From: Armatimonadetes bacterium Uphvl-Ar2
Lineage (GTDB): Bacteria; Armatimonadota; Fimbriimonadia; Fimbriimonadales; Fimbriimonadaceae
Length of the DNA: 64,000 nt
NCBI GenBank assembly: GCA_002162095.1
Contig: CP021424.1
Location: 124,001 to 188,000 of the forward strand
Reading direction: 5' to 3'
Made by a program: the position numbers and the translations under genes
Notes under the pieces: generated by a model
Databases searched by the model: none
What the model saw: the letters and a program-made list of their open reading frames with translations, nothing else
Told to the model about the DNA's origin: nothing
Shown here: positions 1-9,167 of the stretch, piece after piece
Numbering within the stretch: the stretch's first letter is position 1
Layout: each line of letters opens with the position of its first letter

Positions 1-1
1 A

Positions 2-181
2 CAGTGTCTATCATGTCATTCCAAGAATAACTTAGGTGATGTGGCAGGAATACTGATCGGCCGAATTAGCCATGAAGAGGCTGAAAAGGCCATTGAACTG
101 AACTCCAGATTTAGCGGCGCGAAGAAGTCACAGCGAGAATCGACTTTCAATTCAGAGCAGCAATCATTGATTTCACACTAA
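2..181 (+). CDS. C-terminal fragment of an unidentified protein (5' end outside window)
   Basis: An open frame runs from the window edge to a TAA at 179-181 and encodes 59 residues with no stop. The start lies outside the window. The visible part begins with a CLSCH (CxxCH) motif, followed by an acidic, helical-looking stretch and a polar Ser/Gln-rich end. CxxCH is the heme c attachment motif but also occurs in zinc sites, so no function is assigned. The base composition is clearly more AT-rich than the following genes, which could mean transfer or simply an atypical gene. It is supported only by the open frame and codon-like composition. Confidence 0.45.
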   Translation, partial: QCLSCHSKNNLGDVAGILIGRISHEEAEKAIELNSRFSGAKKSQRESTFNSEQQSLISH

Positions 182-274
182 GCAGGGGCATTCCAAACAC
201 AAATGAGCGACTTGCGCCTTGGAATCGCAATCCCTAACCTCACCCGCACCCCTCCGGTATCCTAGCGGGCGTTG

Positions 275-350
275 CGAGGCGTAGCGCAGTTGGTAGCGCG
301 TCGGCTTTGGGAGCCGAAGGTCGCCGGTTCGAGCCCGGCCGCCTCGACCA
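275..350 (+). tRNA. tRNA-Pro (anticodon UGG)
   Basis: The acceptor strands cgaggcg (275-281) and cgcctcg pair over 7 bp. The anticodon stem tcggc/gccga encloses the loop tttggga, which gives anticodon TGG. The T arm has the GGTTCGAGCC pattern. CCA is encoded at 348-350. A TATCCT box (258-263) lies 11 nt upstream and is a plausible -10. The M28 peptidase starts 30 nt downstream but has its own -10-like box. Confidence 0.95.
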
Positions 351-368
351 CCTCGGCACATTTTCGGC

Positions 369-374
369 TACTAT
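369..374 (+). promoter_or_regulatory. Leaderless-type -10 box TACTAT before the M28 peptidase
   Basis: TACTAT ends 5 nt before the ATG at 380 and there is no Shine-Dalgarno sequence. The same TAnnnT box at 5-7 nt recurs before six other first-of-unit genes in the window, which suggests that transcription starts at or next to the start codon. Confidence 0.5.
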
Positions 375-379
375 GAGCC

Positions 380-1525
380 ATGTTTGCCGCACTCCTGGTG
401 GCGATTCAGAGCGACGCCCTCGGCCTTAAGCTCCAATCCGTGGACCCGGCCCGCCTGCGTGCCACCGTCACCAAACTGGCCAGCTACCCCACCCGCAACT
501 CCCTTTCCAAGGAAGTGCACCAAGCCGCCGCGTGGCTGGCCGATGAATACCGCGCCATCCCGGGGATCGAAGTCGAACTGATGGAATACACCCTGCCCCA
601 GGGGCGGCGCGTCCCTCAGCCCACCCCGTGCGTGCAGGTCGTCGCTACCCTTAAAGGCAGCAGCCCCGAGACCATCATCATCGGCGCGCACCTGGATTCG
701 CTGAACCTTTCCGTAGCCCCCACCGAAGGCCCGGCCCCCGGCGCCAATGACGACGCCAGCGGCGTCGCACTGACCCTGGAACTCGCGCGGCAACTGGCAG
801 GCACCACGCCCCGCCGCACCATCAAATTTGTGGCCTTTACCGGCGAAGAGCAGGGCCTGCTGGGGGCCATCGCCCTGGCCCAGCGTGCCAAAGACGAGAA
901 CTGGCCTATCGTGGCCATGCTGAACAACGACACCGTGGGCAGCAGCCGCAACCTGAGCGGACAGGAGAACACCAAGCAGGTGCGCGTTTTCAGTGAAAAA
1001 GGCGACAACCACGACAGCCGCGAGCTCGCCCGTTTCATTGAATGGACGGTGCGCCAGGCTGTGGATGACTTCACGGTCAAGCTCGTGCTGCGCCGCGACC
1101 GGTTCGGGCGCGGAGGCGACCACACTCCGTTTGTGCTGCAGGGCTTCTCGGCGGTGCGCTTCATCGAGGTTCACGAGGAGTTCAAGCACCAGCACACGCC
1201 TGATGACCTCGTTCAGCAGATGGACTTTGACTACCTGGCCAACGTGACCCGGGCCAACCTGGCCGCCGTGTGGAGTCTGGCCCATGCCTTGCCCGCCCCC
1301 ACCAAGGTGACCCTGGTGCGTGACCAAACGCACGACACCACCCTGACCTGGGAAGGTGAACCCGGTGTGCCCTACACCGTCTATTGGCGCGACACCGCCA
1401 GTGCAGAGTGGCAAGGCTCGATGGCCGTGGGCGAAGTGGAACGGGCCACCGTGCCGCTCGTGAACAAGGACGACCATATCTTTGCCGTGGGGGCCGCCGG
1501 CGGCGTGCCCGTGCTGGCCGAGTAA
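380..1525 (+). CDS. M28-family zinc aminopeptidase with C-terminal FnIII-like domain
   Basis: This is a 381-aa metallopeptidase of the M28 (aminopeptidase Y/Vibrio leucyl aminopeptidase) family, which removes N-terminal residues using two zinc ions. Visible motifs in family order are GAHLDS (His104, Asp106), GANDDASG (Asp124 bridging region), TGEEQGLLG (Glu156/157, catalytic base), NNDTVG and a late HTPDDL histidine. Residues from about 288 to the end resemble a fibronectin III/beta-sandwich domain. The N-terminus is short and mildly hydrophobic, so export is uncertain. The ATG at 380 was chosen because of the TACTAT box 5 nt upstream. The gene ends at a bidirectional terminator shared with the converging metzincin gene. 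Confidence 0.88.
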   Translation: MFAALLVAIQSDALGLKLQSVDPARLRATVTKLASYPTRNSLSKEVHQAAAWLADEYRAIPGIEVELMEYTLPQGRRVPQPTPCVQVVATLKGSSPETIIIGAHLDSLNLSVAPTEGPAPGANDDASGVALTLELARQLAGTTPRRTIKFVAFTGEEQGLLGAIALAQRAKDENWPIVAMLNNDTVGSSRNLSGQENTKQVRVFSEKGDNHDSRELARFIEWTVRQAVDDFTVKLVLRRDRFGRGGDHTPFVLQGFSAVRFIEVHEEFKHQHTPDDLVQQMDFDYLANVTRANLAAVWSLAHALPAPTKVTLVRDQTHDTTLTWEGEPGVPYTVYWRDTASAEWQGSMAVGEVERATVPLVNKDDHIFAVGAAGGVPVLAE

Positions 1526-1544
1526 CCCAAGCCCCAAAAGGCAA

Positions 1545-1581
1545 GAAACCCCACCGGCTTACCAAGAGCCCGTGGGGTTTC
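1545..1581. terminator. Bidirectional terminator between M28 peptidase and metzincin
   Basis: The 10-bp arms gaaaccccac and gtggggtttc enclose a 17-nt loop that itself contains ggct/agcc. The A- and T-rich ends allow termination in both directions, matching the convergent genes on either side. Confidence 0.75.
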
Positions 1582-1598
1582 GTTATGTCAAGCGCCGA

Positions 1599-4500
1599 TC
1601 AGGGCTTGCGGCCGCCCAGCAGCATCTGCATGAGGTCGCCACCGCCACCGCCGCCACCCGCGCCCAGCACTTCCTGGGCGTTGAGGTTGCGTTCGATGCG
1701 CTCGATCATGTCGGCCACGTAGAGCGAGGTGGTTTCGTCCTTGACCTTGCTCTGGTTGGCCTTGAACACCGCCAGCACGCCCTTAAGGTGCGCCCGCGCG
1801 ATGAAGTTGGCTTCCGAAGCTCCGCCCGGGGCGCCCTTCACGCCCAGGTCGATCAGCCGCGTCACGTACGCCGTCTGGAGTTCGCGGCGGATCGGATCCA
1901 CCGCTTGGCCGGCCGGCAGCTCGGTGAAGAGGCTGCGCGTCAGGGTGCCGAAGATCTCGGAGACGGTGAACCGCTCCTCGCCCGGCAGCGCCTTGTACTC
2001 GTTGTTGGCCACGCGTTCCAGCGTCGGCGAGCTCAGCACCATGTTCAGGAACATCTGCGGGAATCCGCTGATCTGCGTGCGCACGTTCCACGGGCTCGGG
2101 GCTTCGGCGAGACCGTAGTCATCGCGCAGATCTTCCGAGAAGTACCGGAAGAGGTCCTTCGGGAAGTCCAGGGCACCCGCCGCGAAGATGTTCTCGTTGA
2201 TCATCCGCAGGGCCGCGCGTTGCTGGCCGGCCGAAACCGGAATGGACGTCGGACCATCCGAAGAAGTGCCCCGGATCGCCGTGCGCTGTTCCACGCCACC
2301 GATAAACGACACGACGCTGAACGCCGCGCTGAGATGCATGCTCACTAAGTTGCCGAAGCGGTTGGTGAGTTGACTGTAGTTTTCGCCGTTTTTCGGCTCC
2401 TTGTCGCGAAGCTCGGTGATGAGCTTCTTGGTGCGGGCCATCATGGCCATGGAGTAGTCCATGGGGTTCTTGCTCAGGTCGAACCGCTGCACGAACGGGT
2501 CGAAAGAGTCCGCGTGCTGGTCAGTGCGATAGGCGTAGCCCTCTCGGACGCCCTGGTTGGCAATAGCGCGCAGCGCGCCGGCTTCAGCATCGGCCGTGGT
2601 GCCCGGAACATCCGAGTAGCCCCAGCGGATCGCCCACTTGTCGTAGGTGCCAAGTTCGCCGTAGTAAGGAACGTTGGGGTTGTTCACCGCATTCAGGTTG
2701 TAGGGGACGTAGTCCATCACCGAAGCCGTGGTGCCGTACTTGGCCACCATCGCCGGGTCGTTCATTTGCGCAAAGGTCAGCTGGGTCGAGGCCACAAAGT
2801 TGTGGCGCAGGCCCAGGATGTGACCGAACTCGTGGGCCACCGTGTGGCGGACCGCTTGGTAGAGATATCGCTCGCGCTCTTCTTCATTGACGGAAGAAGC
2901 TTCCAGCATGCCCGTGGCCCGCATCAGCTGGCCCTCGTGAGACATACCGCACACGTTGCATCGCTGCGTCTTCTTCTCCGCTTCCGGCAGTTCAATGCCG
3001 AGGAACGAAGCGGCGCGGCGCGCCATCATCTGCGCGATTTCGTTGCTGTTGGCTTCGAAGCTCAGATAGTTGATGTCGAACGTGATGCTCGAGTTCATGA
3101 TCTGGCCCGTCAGCGGGTTCACCCGGAACAGAGCCACGGCGTAAGCATCGCCCGGCGAAGCTACAAACCGGATGGTGTTGTAGCGCATGTCGGCGTGGTC
3201 AAAGTCCGCATCTTCCGGCATGTCCTTCACCACAATGGCGTTGCTGAAGCCAGCTGCGCGCATGGGTCCGTTCCACAGCAGGATTCCGTCGCGAGTGGCC
3301 TTACGGAACTCTTCCGGAATGCCCTTGTCAATGTAAAACACGATCGGCTCAACCGGATCACTCACGACTTGGCTCGGATTCGCCTTGCGTAGGTTCCAGC
3401 GTAGCACATGCTTGACGCGGCGGTCTTGCGCAGTCGGGTCGCTGAAGTCTTCCAGCGTCGCCGTGAAGTAGCCCACGCGCTCGTCGAAGAGTCGCGGCAC
3501 AAAGCCGTTGTTCTCCGGCATTTGGTAGAGGTTGTAATTCACACTGACGACCACGGAGCGCCCGTCAGCGTTCACGCCACCACCAAAGAGAGCGGACTCA
3601 ATCCCGGTGGGCGCGTTGCCATCGGCAAAGGTGTAGGTGCTGCGCACCACGGTGTTTAGCGGGAAGTTCTTGACTTCGCTAACGAACGTGTTGTCGCGAT
3701 CCAGCGAGTAGCTGGCGCCCCCGCCAAAGAGGCCGCCACCGCCGCCCTGGAACCGAGCTTCGATGCCCGCCACATCGCCCTTGAAGAAGTCGCTAACGTC
3801 GATAAGCACGCTGTCGCGATCCTTCTGCGTCGCTTCGATGTCAAACGTATCGAGGTAGCTGGGCGCAAACGAATTGGCGATTGTGTTGGCAATCGGCAGT
3901 TCGGGATCGGCCAGCAGGCGGTAATTCGGCACCACCACGGTCAGGCGACCCGGTTGCACTTCGCGGAATTGGAACAGGAGGTCAACGAGCGGGTCGCCCG
4001 TCACCACTTGCGAGCTGGTGCCCGAAGCGGCCGTGGCCTGCAGCATCGTCCACTTGTCCAGTTGCGAGCGCTTGATCTCCATGTAGATTGTCTTCTCGCC
4101 GTCTTCTTCCTTCACGTAGAGGGGGAAGAGGCCGTCCATCTTGGTGAAGTCCTCGACGGTGCTATCGATATTGTCGCCTTCTTCTTCCTCACCTTCACCC
4201 TCTTGAGCGGGGGCATTGGTGTCTTCGGTGGCATCGGAGGCCGCCTTGTATGACTTGAGCTCCATCGAACCCGTGAACTCCGGGTTACCCGGCAGGCCGA
4301 GCGGCATGCCGATGATCTTGAACTCCGACTTCTTGATGACGCCCGTGGTGGGGTCCACCCAAGCGGTCATCGTCACGGACATCTTTTCTTCGGTATCTCG
4401 TTCCTTGTAGGTCGCTTCGATCTGCGCAAGGCCTTCGTCGCTCGCGCCATCAAAGGCCACGAGCTTGGCGGAGAAATCCGCGGCTACGAGGCCGTTCGCA

Positions 4501-4970
4501 TTGGACGCGCGCGGATAGGAGTACGTCCAGGTATCACCCACGCCCACCGGCTTGTCGGCAAACACAATCGTGAACGCTTGGCCCAGGCGCGGACCCAAGT
4601 CATCGTCGTCTTCAAAGCCCGACTGCTTTTGGAGGGCACCGTTGGCCCCTTGCACGGCCTTGATGACGTTGCCGGAAACTTCGTTGTCCTGCTCTTCACC
4701 GTTGACGCTGATGATGGAGGACACCGTTTTGGATTCCGTGGTGACCGAACCGTCGCCGACGCTGCTGGCCTTGGTCTCGGATTCATCGGTGATACTAAAT
4801 TCGAGGGCCTGGCCTTCGATGGTCGCCTTCCCATTCACGTTCAGCACCGAACGCCACAGGGCGCCCGCCGAAGGTGAGAATGTGAGTAAGACCTTATCTT
4901 GTGCGGAGGCCGACGCCGCCACGGCTAATGCCATGACCGCCCAAGCCCCGAAACGCATGGAGATACGCAT
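1599..4970 (-). CDS. Secreted zinc-dependent metzincin metalloprotease (DUF5117/DUF5118-like)
   Basis: This 1123-aa exported protease has an N-terminal signal peptide (hydrophobic segment about residues 9-22 ending ASASA). The zinc site HEFGHILGLRH lies at residues 713-723, the HExxHxxGxxH of metzincins, followed by a Met-turn SVMDY with Met752. The arrangement of a long N-terminal beta-rich region before a metzincin core matches the bacterial 'zinc-dependent metalloprotease' families with DUF5117/5118. Residues about 250-275 are a very acidic insertion and the C-terminus has a Gly run followed by LMQMLLGGRKP. A second ATG 12 nt downstream (4958) is an alternative start. It is probably a single-gene unit, divergent from mccB and convergent with the M28 peptidase, suggesting extracellular or periplasmic proteolysis. 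Confidence 0.85.
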   Translation of the reverse strand: MRISMRFGAWAVMALAVAASASAQDKVLLTFSPSAGALWRSVLNVNGKATIEGQALEFSITDESETKASSVGDGSVTTESKTVSSIISVNGEEQDNEVSGNVIKAVQGANGALQKQSGFEDDDDLGPRLGQAFTIVFADKPVGVGDTWTYSYPRASNANGLVAADFSAKLVAFDGASDEGLAQIEATYKERDTEEKMSVTMTAWVDPTTGVIKKSEFKIIGMPLGLPGNPEFTGSMELKSYKAASDATEDTNAPAQEGEGEEEEGDNIDSTVEDFTKMDGLFPLYVKEEDGEKTIYMEIKRSQLDKWTMLQATAASGTSSQVVTGDPLVDLLFQFREVQPGRLTVVVPNYRLLADPELPIANTIANSFAPSYLDTFDIEATQKDRDSVLIDVSDFFKGDVAGIEARFQGGGGGLFGGGASYSLDRDNTFVSEVKNFPLNTVVRSTYTFADGNAPTGIESALFGGGVNADGRSVVVSVNYNLYQMPENNGFVPRLFDERVGYFTATLEDFSDPTAQDRRVKHVLRWNLRKANPSQVVSDPVEPIVFYIDKGIPEEFRKATRDGILLWNGPMRAAGFSNAIVVKDMPEDADFDHADMRYNTIRFVASPGDAYAVALFRVNPLTGQIMNSSITFDINYLSFEANSNEIAQMMARRAASFLGIELPEAEKKTQRCNVCGMSHEGQLMRATGMLEASSVNEEERERYLYQAVRHTVAHEFGHILGLRHNFVASTQLTFAQMNDPAMVAKYGTTASVMDYVPYNLNAVNNPNVPYYGELGTYDKWAIRWGYSDVPGTTADAEAGALRAIANQGVREGYAYRTDQHADSFDPFVQRFDLSKNPMDYSMAMMARTKKLITELRDKEPKNGENYSQLTNRFGNLVSMHLSAAFSVVSFIGGVEQRTAIRGTSSDGPTSIPVSAGQQRAALRMINENIFAAGALDFPKDLFRYFSEDLRDDYGLAEAPSPWNVRTQISGFPQMFLNMVLSSPTLERVANNEYKALPGEERFTVSEIFGTLTRSLFTELPAGQAVDPIRRELQTAYVTRLIDLGVKGAPGGASEANFIARAHLKGVLAVFKANQSKVKDETTSLYVADMIERIERNLNAQEVLGAGGGGGGGDLMQMLLGGRKP

Positions 4971-5198
4971 AAATGGATGTCCTTACTTGTAGCGGCCTTG
5001 CCGCTAGTACCTTTACTTTGACACAGCAGCCTCCGTTGCAACTCAAGAGTTTTTTGAGAGCGGGACGGATGGTGGGACTGATTTCGAGAACTTTTCGGAG
5101 ACGGGAAAAATCCGGCGAGTGAGTTGCGTAAGAACTGATGTCCAAGGTGGACTGCGTACCGCAGGTAAGCCGCAAGACGACAAGCACAAGACATTCGG

Positions 5199-5224
5199 CC
5201 GGCCAGTAGGTCGGCCATTTTTTT
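5199..5224 (+). terminator. Terminator-like hairpin in the leader of mccB (possible attenuator)
   Basis: Arms ggccggcc and ggtcggcc (one mismatch, loop agta) are followed directly by a run of seven T on the plus strand, ending 34 nt before the ATG at 5259. The upstream gene is divergent, so no plus-strand gene in this window ends here. Transcription reaching it would have to start inside the 4971-5198 interval. No known riboswitch was recognised in that interval. It also contains a small agcgg/ccgct hairpin near 4990 and ctcaa/ttgag near 5042-5056. Confidence 0.55.
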
Positions 5225-5258
5225 GCCTGAGGCTCGGCTCGGTAAGATGGTCTTGGCC

Positions 5259-6881
5259 ATGGAGATCCTCCACTCGAAGACCGACATCCACTCCCCCGAG
5301 GCACGCGCCGACCGGGCCGAAATGCATCGCCTGCGCGAAGAACTGCGCGAGCGAGCGGCGGTAGTGAGCGCGGGAGGCGGCGCGGCCGCCGTGGAGAAGC
5401 ACAAATCGCGCGGCAAGCTGCTGGCCCGCGAGCGGATTGACGGCCTGTTGGATCCGGGTTCGCCATTCCTTGAAGTTTCTCCCTTCGCCGCCTGGGACAT
5501 GTACGACGGGGGTGCACCGGCGGCGGGCGTTGTGGCCGGCGTGGGGTGCGTGCAGGGCCGCTTGGCCATGATTTTGGCCAATGACGCCACGGTGAAGGGC
5601 GGCACCTACTTCCCCATCACGGTCAAAAAGCACCTGCGAGCGCAGGAGATCGCCATGGAGAACCGCCTGCCGTGCGTGTACCTGGTGGACTCCGGCGGCG
5701 CGTTCTTGCCGCTGCAGGCCGAGGTCTTCCCGGACCGTGACCACTTCGGGCGCATTTTCTACAACCAGGCCAACCTGAGCGCGCGCGGCATCCCCCAGAT
5801 TGCCGCCGTGATGGGCTCTTGCACCGCCGGGGGCGCCTATGTCCCCGCTATGAGCGACGAGACCGTGATCGTGAAGGAGCAAGGCACCATCTTTTTGGGT
5901 GGCCCGCCGCTGGTGAAGGCCGCCACGGGCGAAGAAGTGACGGCCGAAGAGCTCGGGGGTGGGGATGTTCACACCCGGCTGAGCGGGGTGGCCGACCACC
6001 TGGCCGAAGACGACGAGCACGCCCTCGAGATCGTCCGGTCGCTGTTCGAATCCTTGCCGCCGGGGCAGATTCCGGAAGGGGCCTTTGCCCGCCCGGCTCC
6101 GGCCCCGGTGGAAGAGCCGCTCTACCCCATCGAGGACGTGGACGCCTTGGTGCCGAGCGATACCAAGCGCCCCTTCCCGATGCGCGACCTGCTGGCCCAC
6201 CTGCTGGATGGATCGCAGATGCACGAGTTCAAGCCGCGCTTTGGCACCACGCTCATCTGCGCATTCGCCCGGATTGAAGGGCACATGGTGGGCATCATCG
6301 CCAACGACGGGATTCTGTTCAGCGAGTCGGCCCAGAAGGGCGCGCACTTCATCGAGCTTTGCCAGCAGCGCGGGGTGCCGCTGGTGTTCATCCAGAACAT
6401 CACGGGCTTTATGGTGGGCAAGCGGTACGAAAACGAAGGCATAGCCCGGCACGGGGCCAAGCTGGTGACGGCGGTTTCTACGGCCACGGTGCCCAAGATC
6501 ACGCTCATTGTGGGCGGGAGCTACGGCGCGGGCAATTACGGCATGTGCGGGCGGGCGTATCAGCCCCGGTTCCTCTTCATGTGGCCCAACGCCAAGATCA
6601 GCGTGATGGGCGGCGAGCAGGCCAGCAACGTGCTTTTGACGGTGAAGATGGACCAGCTGGCGGCGAAGGGCGTGACGATGTCGCAGGAAGAGCAGGACGC
6701 CTTCCGCAACCCGATCCGCGAGAAGTACGAAGCGGAGGCCAACGCCTACTACTCCAGTGCGCGGCTGTGGGACGACGGCATCATTGACCCGCATGACACC
6801 CGCCGGGTGCTGGGTTTGGCACTCGAAATCTGCCGCAACGCCCCAGTGGAACCGGCCGGCTTTAGCCTGTACCGGATGTAA
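5259..6881 (+). CDS. mccB: Acyl-CoA carboxylase carboxyltransferase, methylcrotonyl-CoA carboxylase beta type
   Basis: This 540-aa biotin-dependent carboxyltransferase transfers CO2 from biotin to an acyl-CoA. The C-terminal half carries [16 protein letters not shown] and [16 protein letters not shown], characteristic of the 3-methylcrotonyl-CoA carboxylase beta branch (leucine catabolism). The first half holds the GGAFLP and [12 protein letters not shown] acyl-CoA/oxyanion regions. The start was set at ATG 5259 (MEILHSK), which matches the usual N-terminus; ATG 5247 is in frame, and a TTG at 5223 would lie in the T tract of the hairpin. TAAGAT (5243-5248) is a possible -10. No alpha (biotin carboxylase) subunit is adjacent. 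The 3' end overlaps the converging beta-lactamase-fold gene by 20 bp. Confidence 0.9.
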   Translation: MEILHSKTDIHSPEARADRAEMHRLREELRERAAVVSAGGGAAAVEKHKSRGKLLARERIDGLLDPGSPFLEVSPFAAWDMYDGGAPAAGVVAGVGCVQGRLAMILANDATVKGGTYFPITVKKHLRAQEIAMENRLPCVYLVDSGGAFLPLQAEVFPDRDHFGRIFYNQANLSARGIPQIAAVMGSCTAGGAYVPAMSDETVIVKEQGTIFLGGPPLVKAATGEEVTAEELGGGDVHTRLSGVADHLAEDDEHALEIVRSLFESLPPGQIPEGAFARPAPAPVEEPLYPIEDVDALVPSDTKRPFPMRDLLAHLLDGSQMHEFKPRFGTTLICAFARIEGHMVGIIANDGILFSESAQKGAHFIELCQQRGVPLVFIQNITGFMVGKRYENEGIARHGAKLVTAVSTATVPKITLIVGGSYGAGNYGMCGRAYQPRFLFMWPNAKISVMGGEQASNVLLTVKMDQLAAKGVTMSQEEQDAFRNPIREKYEAEANAYYSSARLWDDGIIDPHDTRRVLGLALEICRNAPVEPAGFSLYRM

Positions 6882-7704
6882 TCTGGTCCGCGATTTCCAG
6901 GCCGCCCCGCACGACGGCCTGGAGGACCTCGGGTTGCTCACGGTAACCATCGGTGAAGGCGGCAATCACATGCCACACGTCGCCCGGGCGGCGCACGGCC
7001 AGCAGATCGTGCCGCACTTGGTAGGCGGTGCCGGACTTGCTGAGGTAGTCCAGGATTTCGCCCGTGACGACTTCCCCGCCGTAGCCGATGACTTGAAGGT
7101 CTTGACTTTTCGGGTCGCGGCGGTGGAGTTCTTGGAGCCACTCTTGGTTGCCAAATCGTCCAGTGGCAATGCCGACCATGATCTCAGCGGCGGCACGGGT
7201 CGTCATCGAGTTGGCGAGTTCGCGGTTCGGGCCGTAACCCTGCCGCTCCCGGCCGTAGGGGCCCTCGTTCCAGGTTTTCTGGCAGGCGTTGATACCGGTG
7301 ATGCCCATTTCCCTCAGCCAGCGGTTGACAAGCTGACGACGCCGCATCCACTCTTCTAATAGACTGGCTTCTAACTCAGGACCACCCGTCGTGTGCGTGA
7401 TCAAATCCACCACGTGCCCCGTGGCATCGTTACTCGAATCCTGAATCATGTCGCGGAAGGCGCGTTCGTCCTCCTCGCTAAGAACCCATCCGTGGGGATC
7501 CCATTCATAAGCTGCATAGGCGGCATACACGCTCTTGACCACGCTGGCGGGATAGAACGGCTGGTCGCCGTTCGCTTGGGCGTATTCCACGCGTTGGCCG
7601 GGCCGCGCCACCCCCACGACTAAGGCAAGTTGGCTCTCTTCGGCCCCCGTCTCAGCGGCCACCCGCGACAAAACGGCCTGGCAGGCGGCATCGGCAGAAG
7701 TCAT
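6862..7704 (-). CDS. Class A beta-lactamase-fold serine hydrolase, no signal peptide
   Basis: This 280-aa protein of the beta-lactamase-2/class A fold has the motifs in correct order: SVVK (Ser54, Lys57), SND (91-93, inverted relative to the classical SDN), an omega-loop-like REL at about 161-163, and KSG (223-225). These place it with serine beta-lactamase-related hydrolases. The missing secretion signal and altered SDN argue against a conventional resistance enzyme. It follows the O-acetylhomoserine sulfhydrylase gene on the same strand after 42 nt, and an inverted repeat sits immediately before its ATG. The 3' end overlaps mccB tail to tail. The substrate is unknown. Confidence 0.75.
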   Translation of the reverse strand: MTSADAACQAVLSRVAAETGAEESQLALVVGVARPGQRVEYAQANGDQPFYPASVVKSVYAAYAAYEWDPHGWVLSEEDERAFRDMIQDSSNDATGHVVDLITHTTGGPELEASLLEEWMRRRQLVNRWLREMGITGINACQKTWNEGPYGRERQGYGPNRELANSMTTRAAAEIMVGIATGRFGNQEWLQELHRRDPKSQDLQVIGYGGEVVTGEILDYLSKSGTAYQVRHDLLAVRRPGDVWHVIAAFTDGYREQPEVLQAVVRGGLEIADQITSGTG

Positions 7705-7724
7705 CGCCCGGTGTTACCCGGGCG
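7705..7724 (-). repeat. Inverted repeat abutting the start codon of the beta-lactamase-fold gene
   Basis: The arms cgcccgg and ccgggcg pair over 7 bp around a 6-nt centre and touch the ATG at 7704. No T tract follows, so this is not a standard terminator. In RNA it would bury the translation initiation region. Confidence 0.5.
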
Positions 7725-7746
7725 AGACTCCGCGATGAGCGCAGTT

Positions 7747-9054
7747 TTAGCCGCGCAGGGCTTGATCGAGGTCGGCGAGGAGGTCGTCAATGTCCTCGAT
7801 GCCCACGCTGAGGCGAATGAAGTCCGCGCTCACGCCCGTGCTGGCCTGCTCTTCCGGCGTCAGCTGCTGGTGCGTCGTGCTGGCCGGGTGAATAACGAGC
7901 GACTTGGCATCGCCGATGTTGGCCAGTAGCGAGAACACCTTGAGGCGATCAATGAACGCCACCGCCGCATCGTAGCCGCCCCTCACGCCGAAGCCGAGCA
8001 ACGCGCCGAAGTGACCCGGGCGGAACGTGGACTTGGCCAGTTCATGGCCGGGGTGGCTGCTCAGGCCCGGATAGTTGACCCAGCTCACATTCGGGTGCTG
8101 GCTCAGCCACTCGGCAATGCGCTGCGCGTTCTGGCTGTGCCGTTCCATGCGCAGGTGCAGAGTTTCGAGGCCCTGGAGGATCAAGAACGAGTTGAACGGC
8201 GAGATCGCTTGGCCCTGGTCGCGCAGGCCCTGGACCCGCGCCTTGAGGCCAAACGCCACGTTGCCGAGGCCCGGGAACGCCCCGAAGGTCTCCCAGAACT
8301 TGAGGCCGTGGTAGCTCGGGTCGGGCTCGGTGAAGTTGGCAAAGCGGCCTTGGCCCCAATCGAAGTTGCCGCCATCCACCAGGATGCCGCCGATGCTGGT
8401 GCCGTGTCCGCCAATGAACTTGGTGAGCGAGTGCACCACCACCGCAGCGCCGAGTTCAAACGGGCGCACCAGGTAGGGGGTCGGGACGGTGTTGTCCACC
8501 ATCAGCGGGATGCCGAGTTCGCGGCCAATGGCGGCCACGGCGGCAATCGGGAAGACGTCCACCTTGGGATTACCCACCGTTTCCGCATAGTAGAGCTTGG
8601 TACGGTCGGTGGTGGCGCGGCGGAAGTTCTCCGGGTCGCTGGGGTCTACAAAGTGAACCTTGATCCCCATCTTGGGCAGGGTGTAGTGGAAGAGGTTGTA
8701 GGTGCCGCCGTAGAGACTGGAACTACTCACGATCTCGTCACCGGCTTCGCAGATGGTGGTGATGGCCAGCAGTTCGGCGGCCTGGCCGCTGGCGGTGGCG
8801 ACGGCGTGGGAGCCACCTTCCAGCGCGGCGATGCGATTTTCCAGCACCGCCGTGGTGGGGTTCATCATGCGCGTGTAGATGTTGCCGAACTCTTGCAGGG
8901 CAAAGAGGCGCGCGGCGTGGCTGGTGTCATCAAAGAGGTAGCTGGTGGTTTGGTAGATGGGGACGGCTCGGCTCTTGGTGACCGGGTCGCCATCGAACCC
9001 CGCGTGAAGGGCGAGGGTGCCAAAACCAGGGGCGGGAGTCTTGTTTTCGGACAT
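7747..9054 (-). CDS. metY: O-acetylhomoserine sulfhydrylase (PLP-dependent)
   Basis: This 435-aa Cys/Met metabolism PLP enzyme makes homocysteine from O-acetylhomoserine and sulfide in the cytoplasm. The PLP lysine is Lys212 in [16 protein letters not shown], preceded by the [17 protein letters not shown] segment typical of the long MetY branch rather than the shorter cystathionine gamma-synthases. Length and C-terminus ([14 protein letters not shown]) are standard. The start is the ATG at 9054. No SAM riboswitch was recognised in the short divergent interval to 9168. It may be cotranscribed with the downstream beta-lactamase-fold gene. Confidence 0.92.
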   Translation of the reverse strand: MSENKTPAPGFGTLALHAGFDGDPVTKSRAVPIYQTTSYLFDDTSHAARLFALQEFGNIYTRMMNPTTAVLENRIAALEGGSHAVATASGQAAELLAITTICEAGDEIVSSSSLYGGTYNLFHYTLPKMGIKVHFVDPSDPENFRRATTDRTKLYYAETVGNPKVDVFPIAAVAAIGRELGIPLMVDNTVPTPYLVRPFELGAAVVVHSLTKFIGGHGTSIGGILVDGGNFDWGQGRFANFTEPDPSYHGLKFWETFGAFPGLGNVAFGLKARVQGLRDQGQAISPFNSFLILQGLETLHLRMERHSQNAQRIAEWLSQHPNVSWVNYPGLSSHPGHELAKSTFRPGHFGALLGFGVRGGYDAAVAFIDRLKVFSLLANIGDAKSLVIHPASTTHQQLTPEEQASTGVSADFIRLSVGIEDIDDLLADLDQALRG

Positions 9055-9167
9055 ATGACTTACGATTATTTTGCCACGCCGGGGATTTGCGGCCCAGGGA
9101 CTTGCGATTATTTGCTGGCGCGTGCGTGGGAACTGCGGTTGGGGGTTGCGTGTTGAAGGTATTACAC

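Noticed and set aside
371-1537. A 388-codon open frame antisense to the M28 peptidase
   Set aside because: It lacks domain features and overlaps a well-supported gene completely.
5018-5046. TTGACA at 5018-5023 as a -35 for mccB
   Set aside because: At 16-18 nt downstream there is no -10-like sequence (actcaa).
5135-5198. T-box-like sequence (aaggtggac..gtaccgc) before the mccB terminator
   Set aside because: It only partly matches the T-box core and no specifier stem or matching antiterminator could be drawn.
5043-6965. A 640-codon open frame antisense to mccB
   Set aside because: It has a His/Arg/Gly-rich translation without family features; the sense strand is an unmistakable carboxyltransferase.
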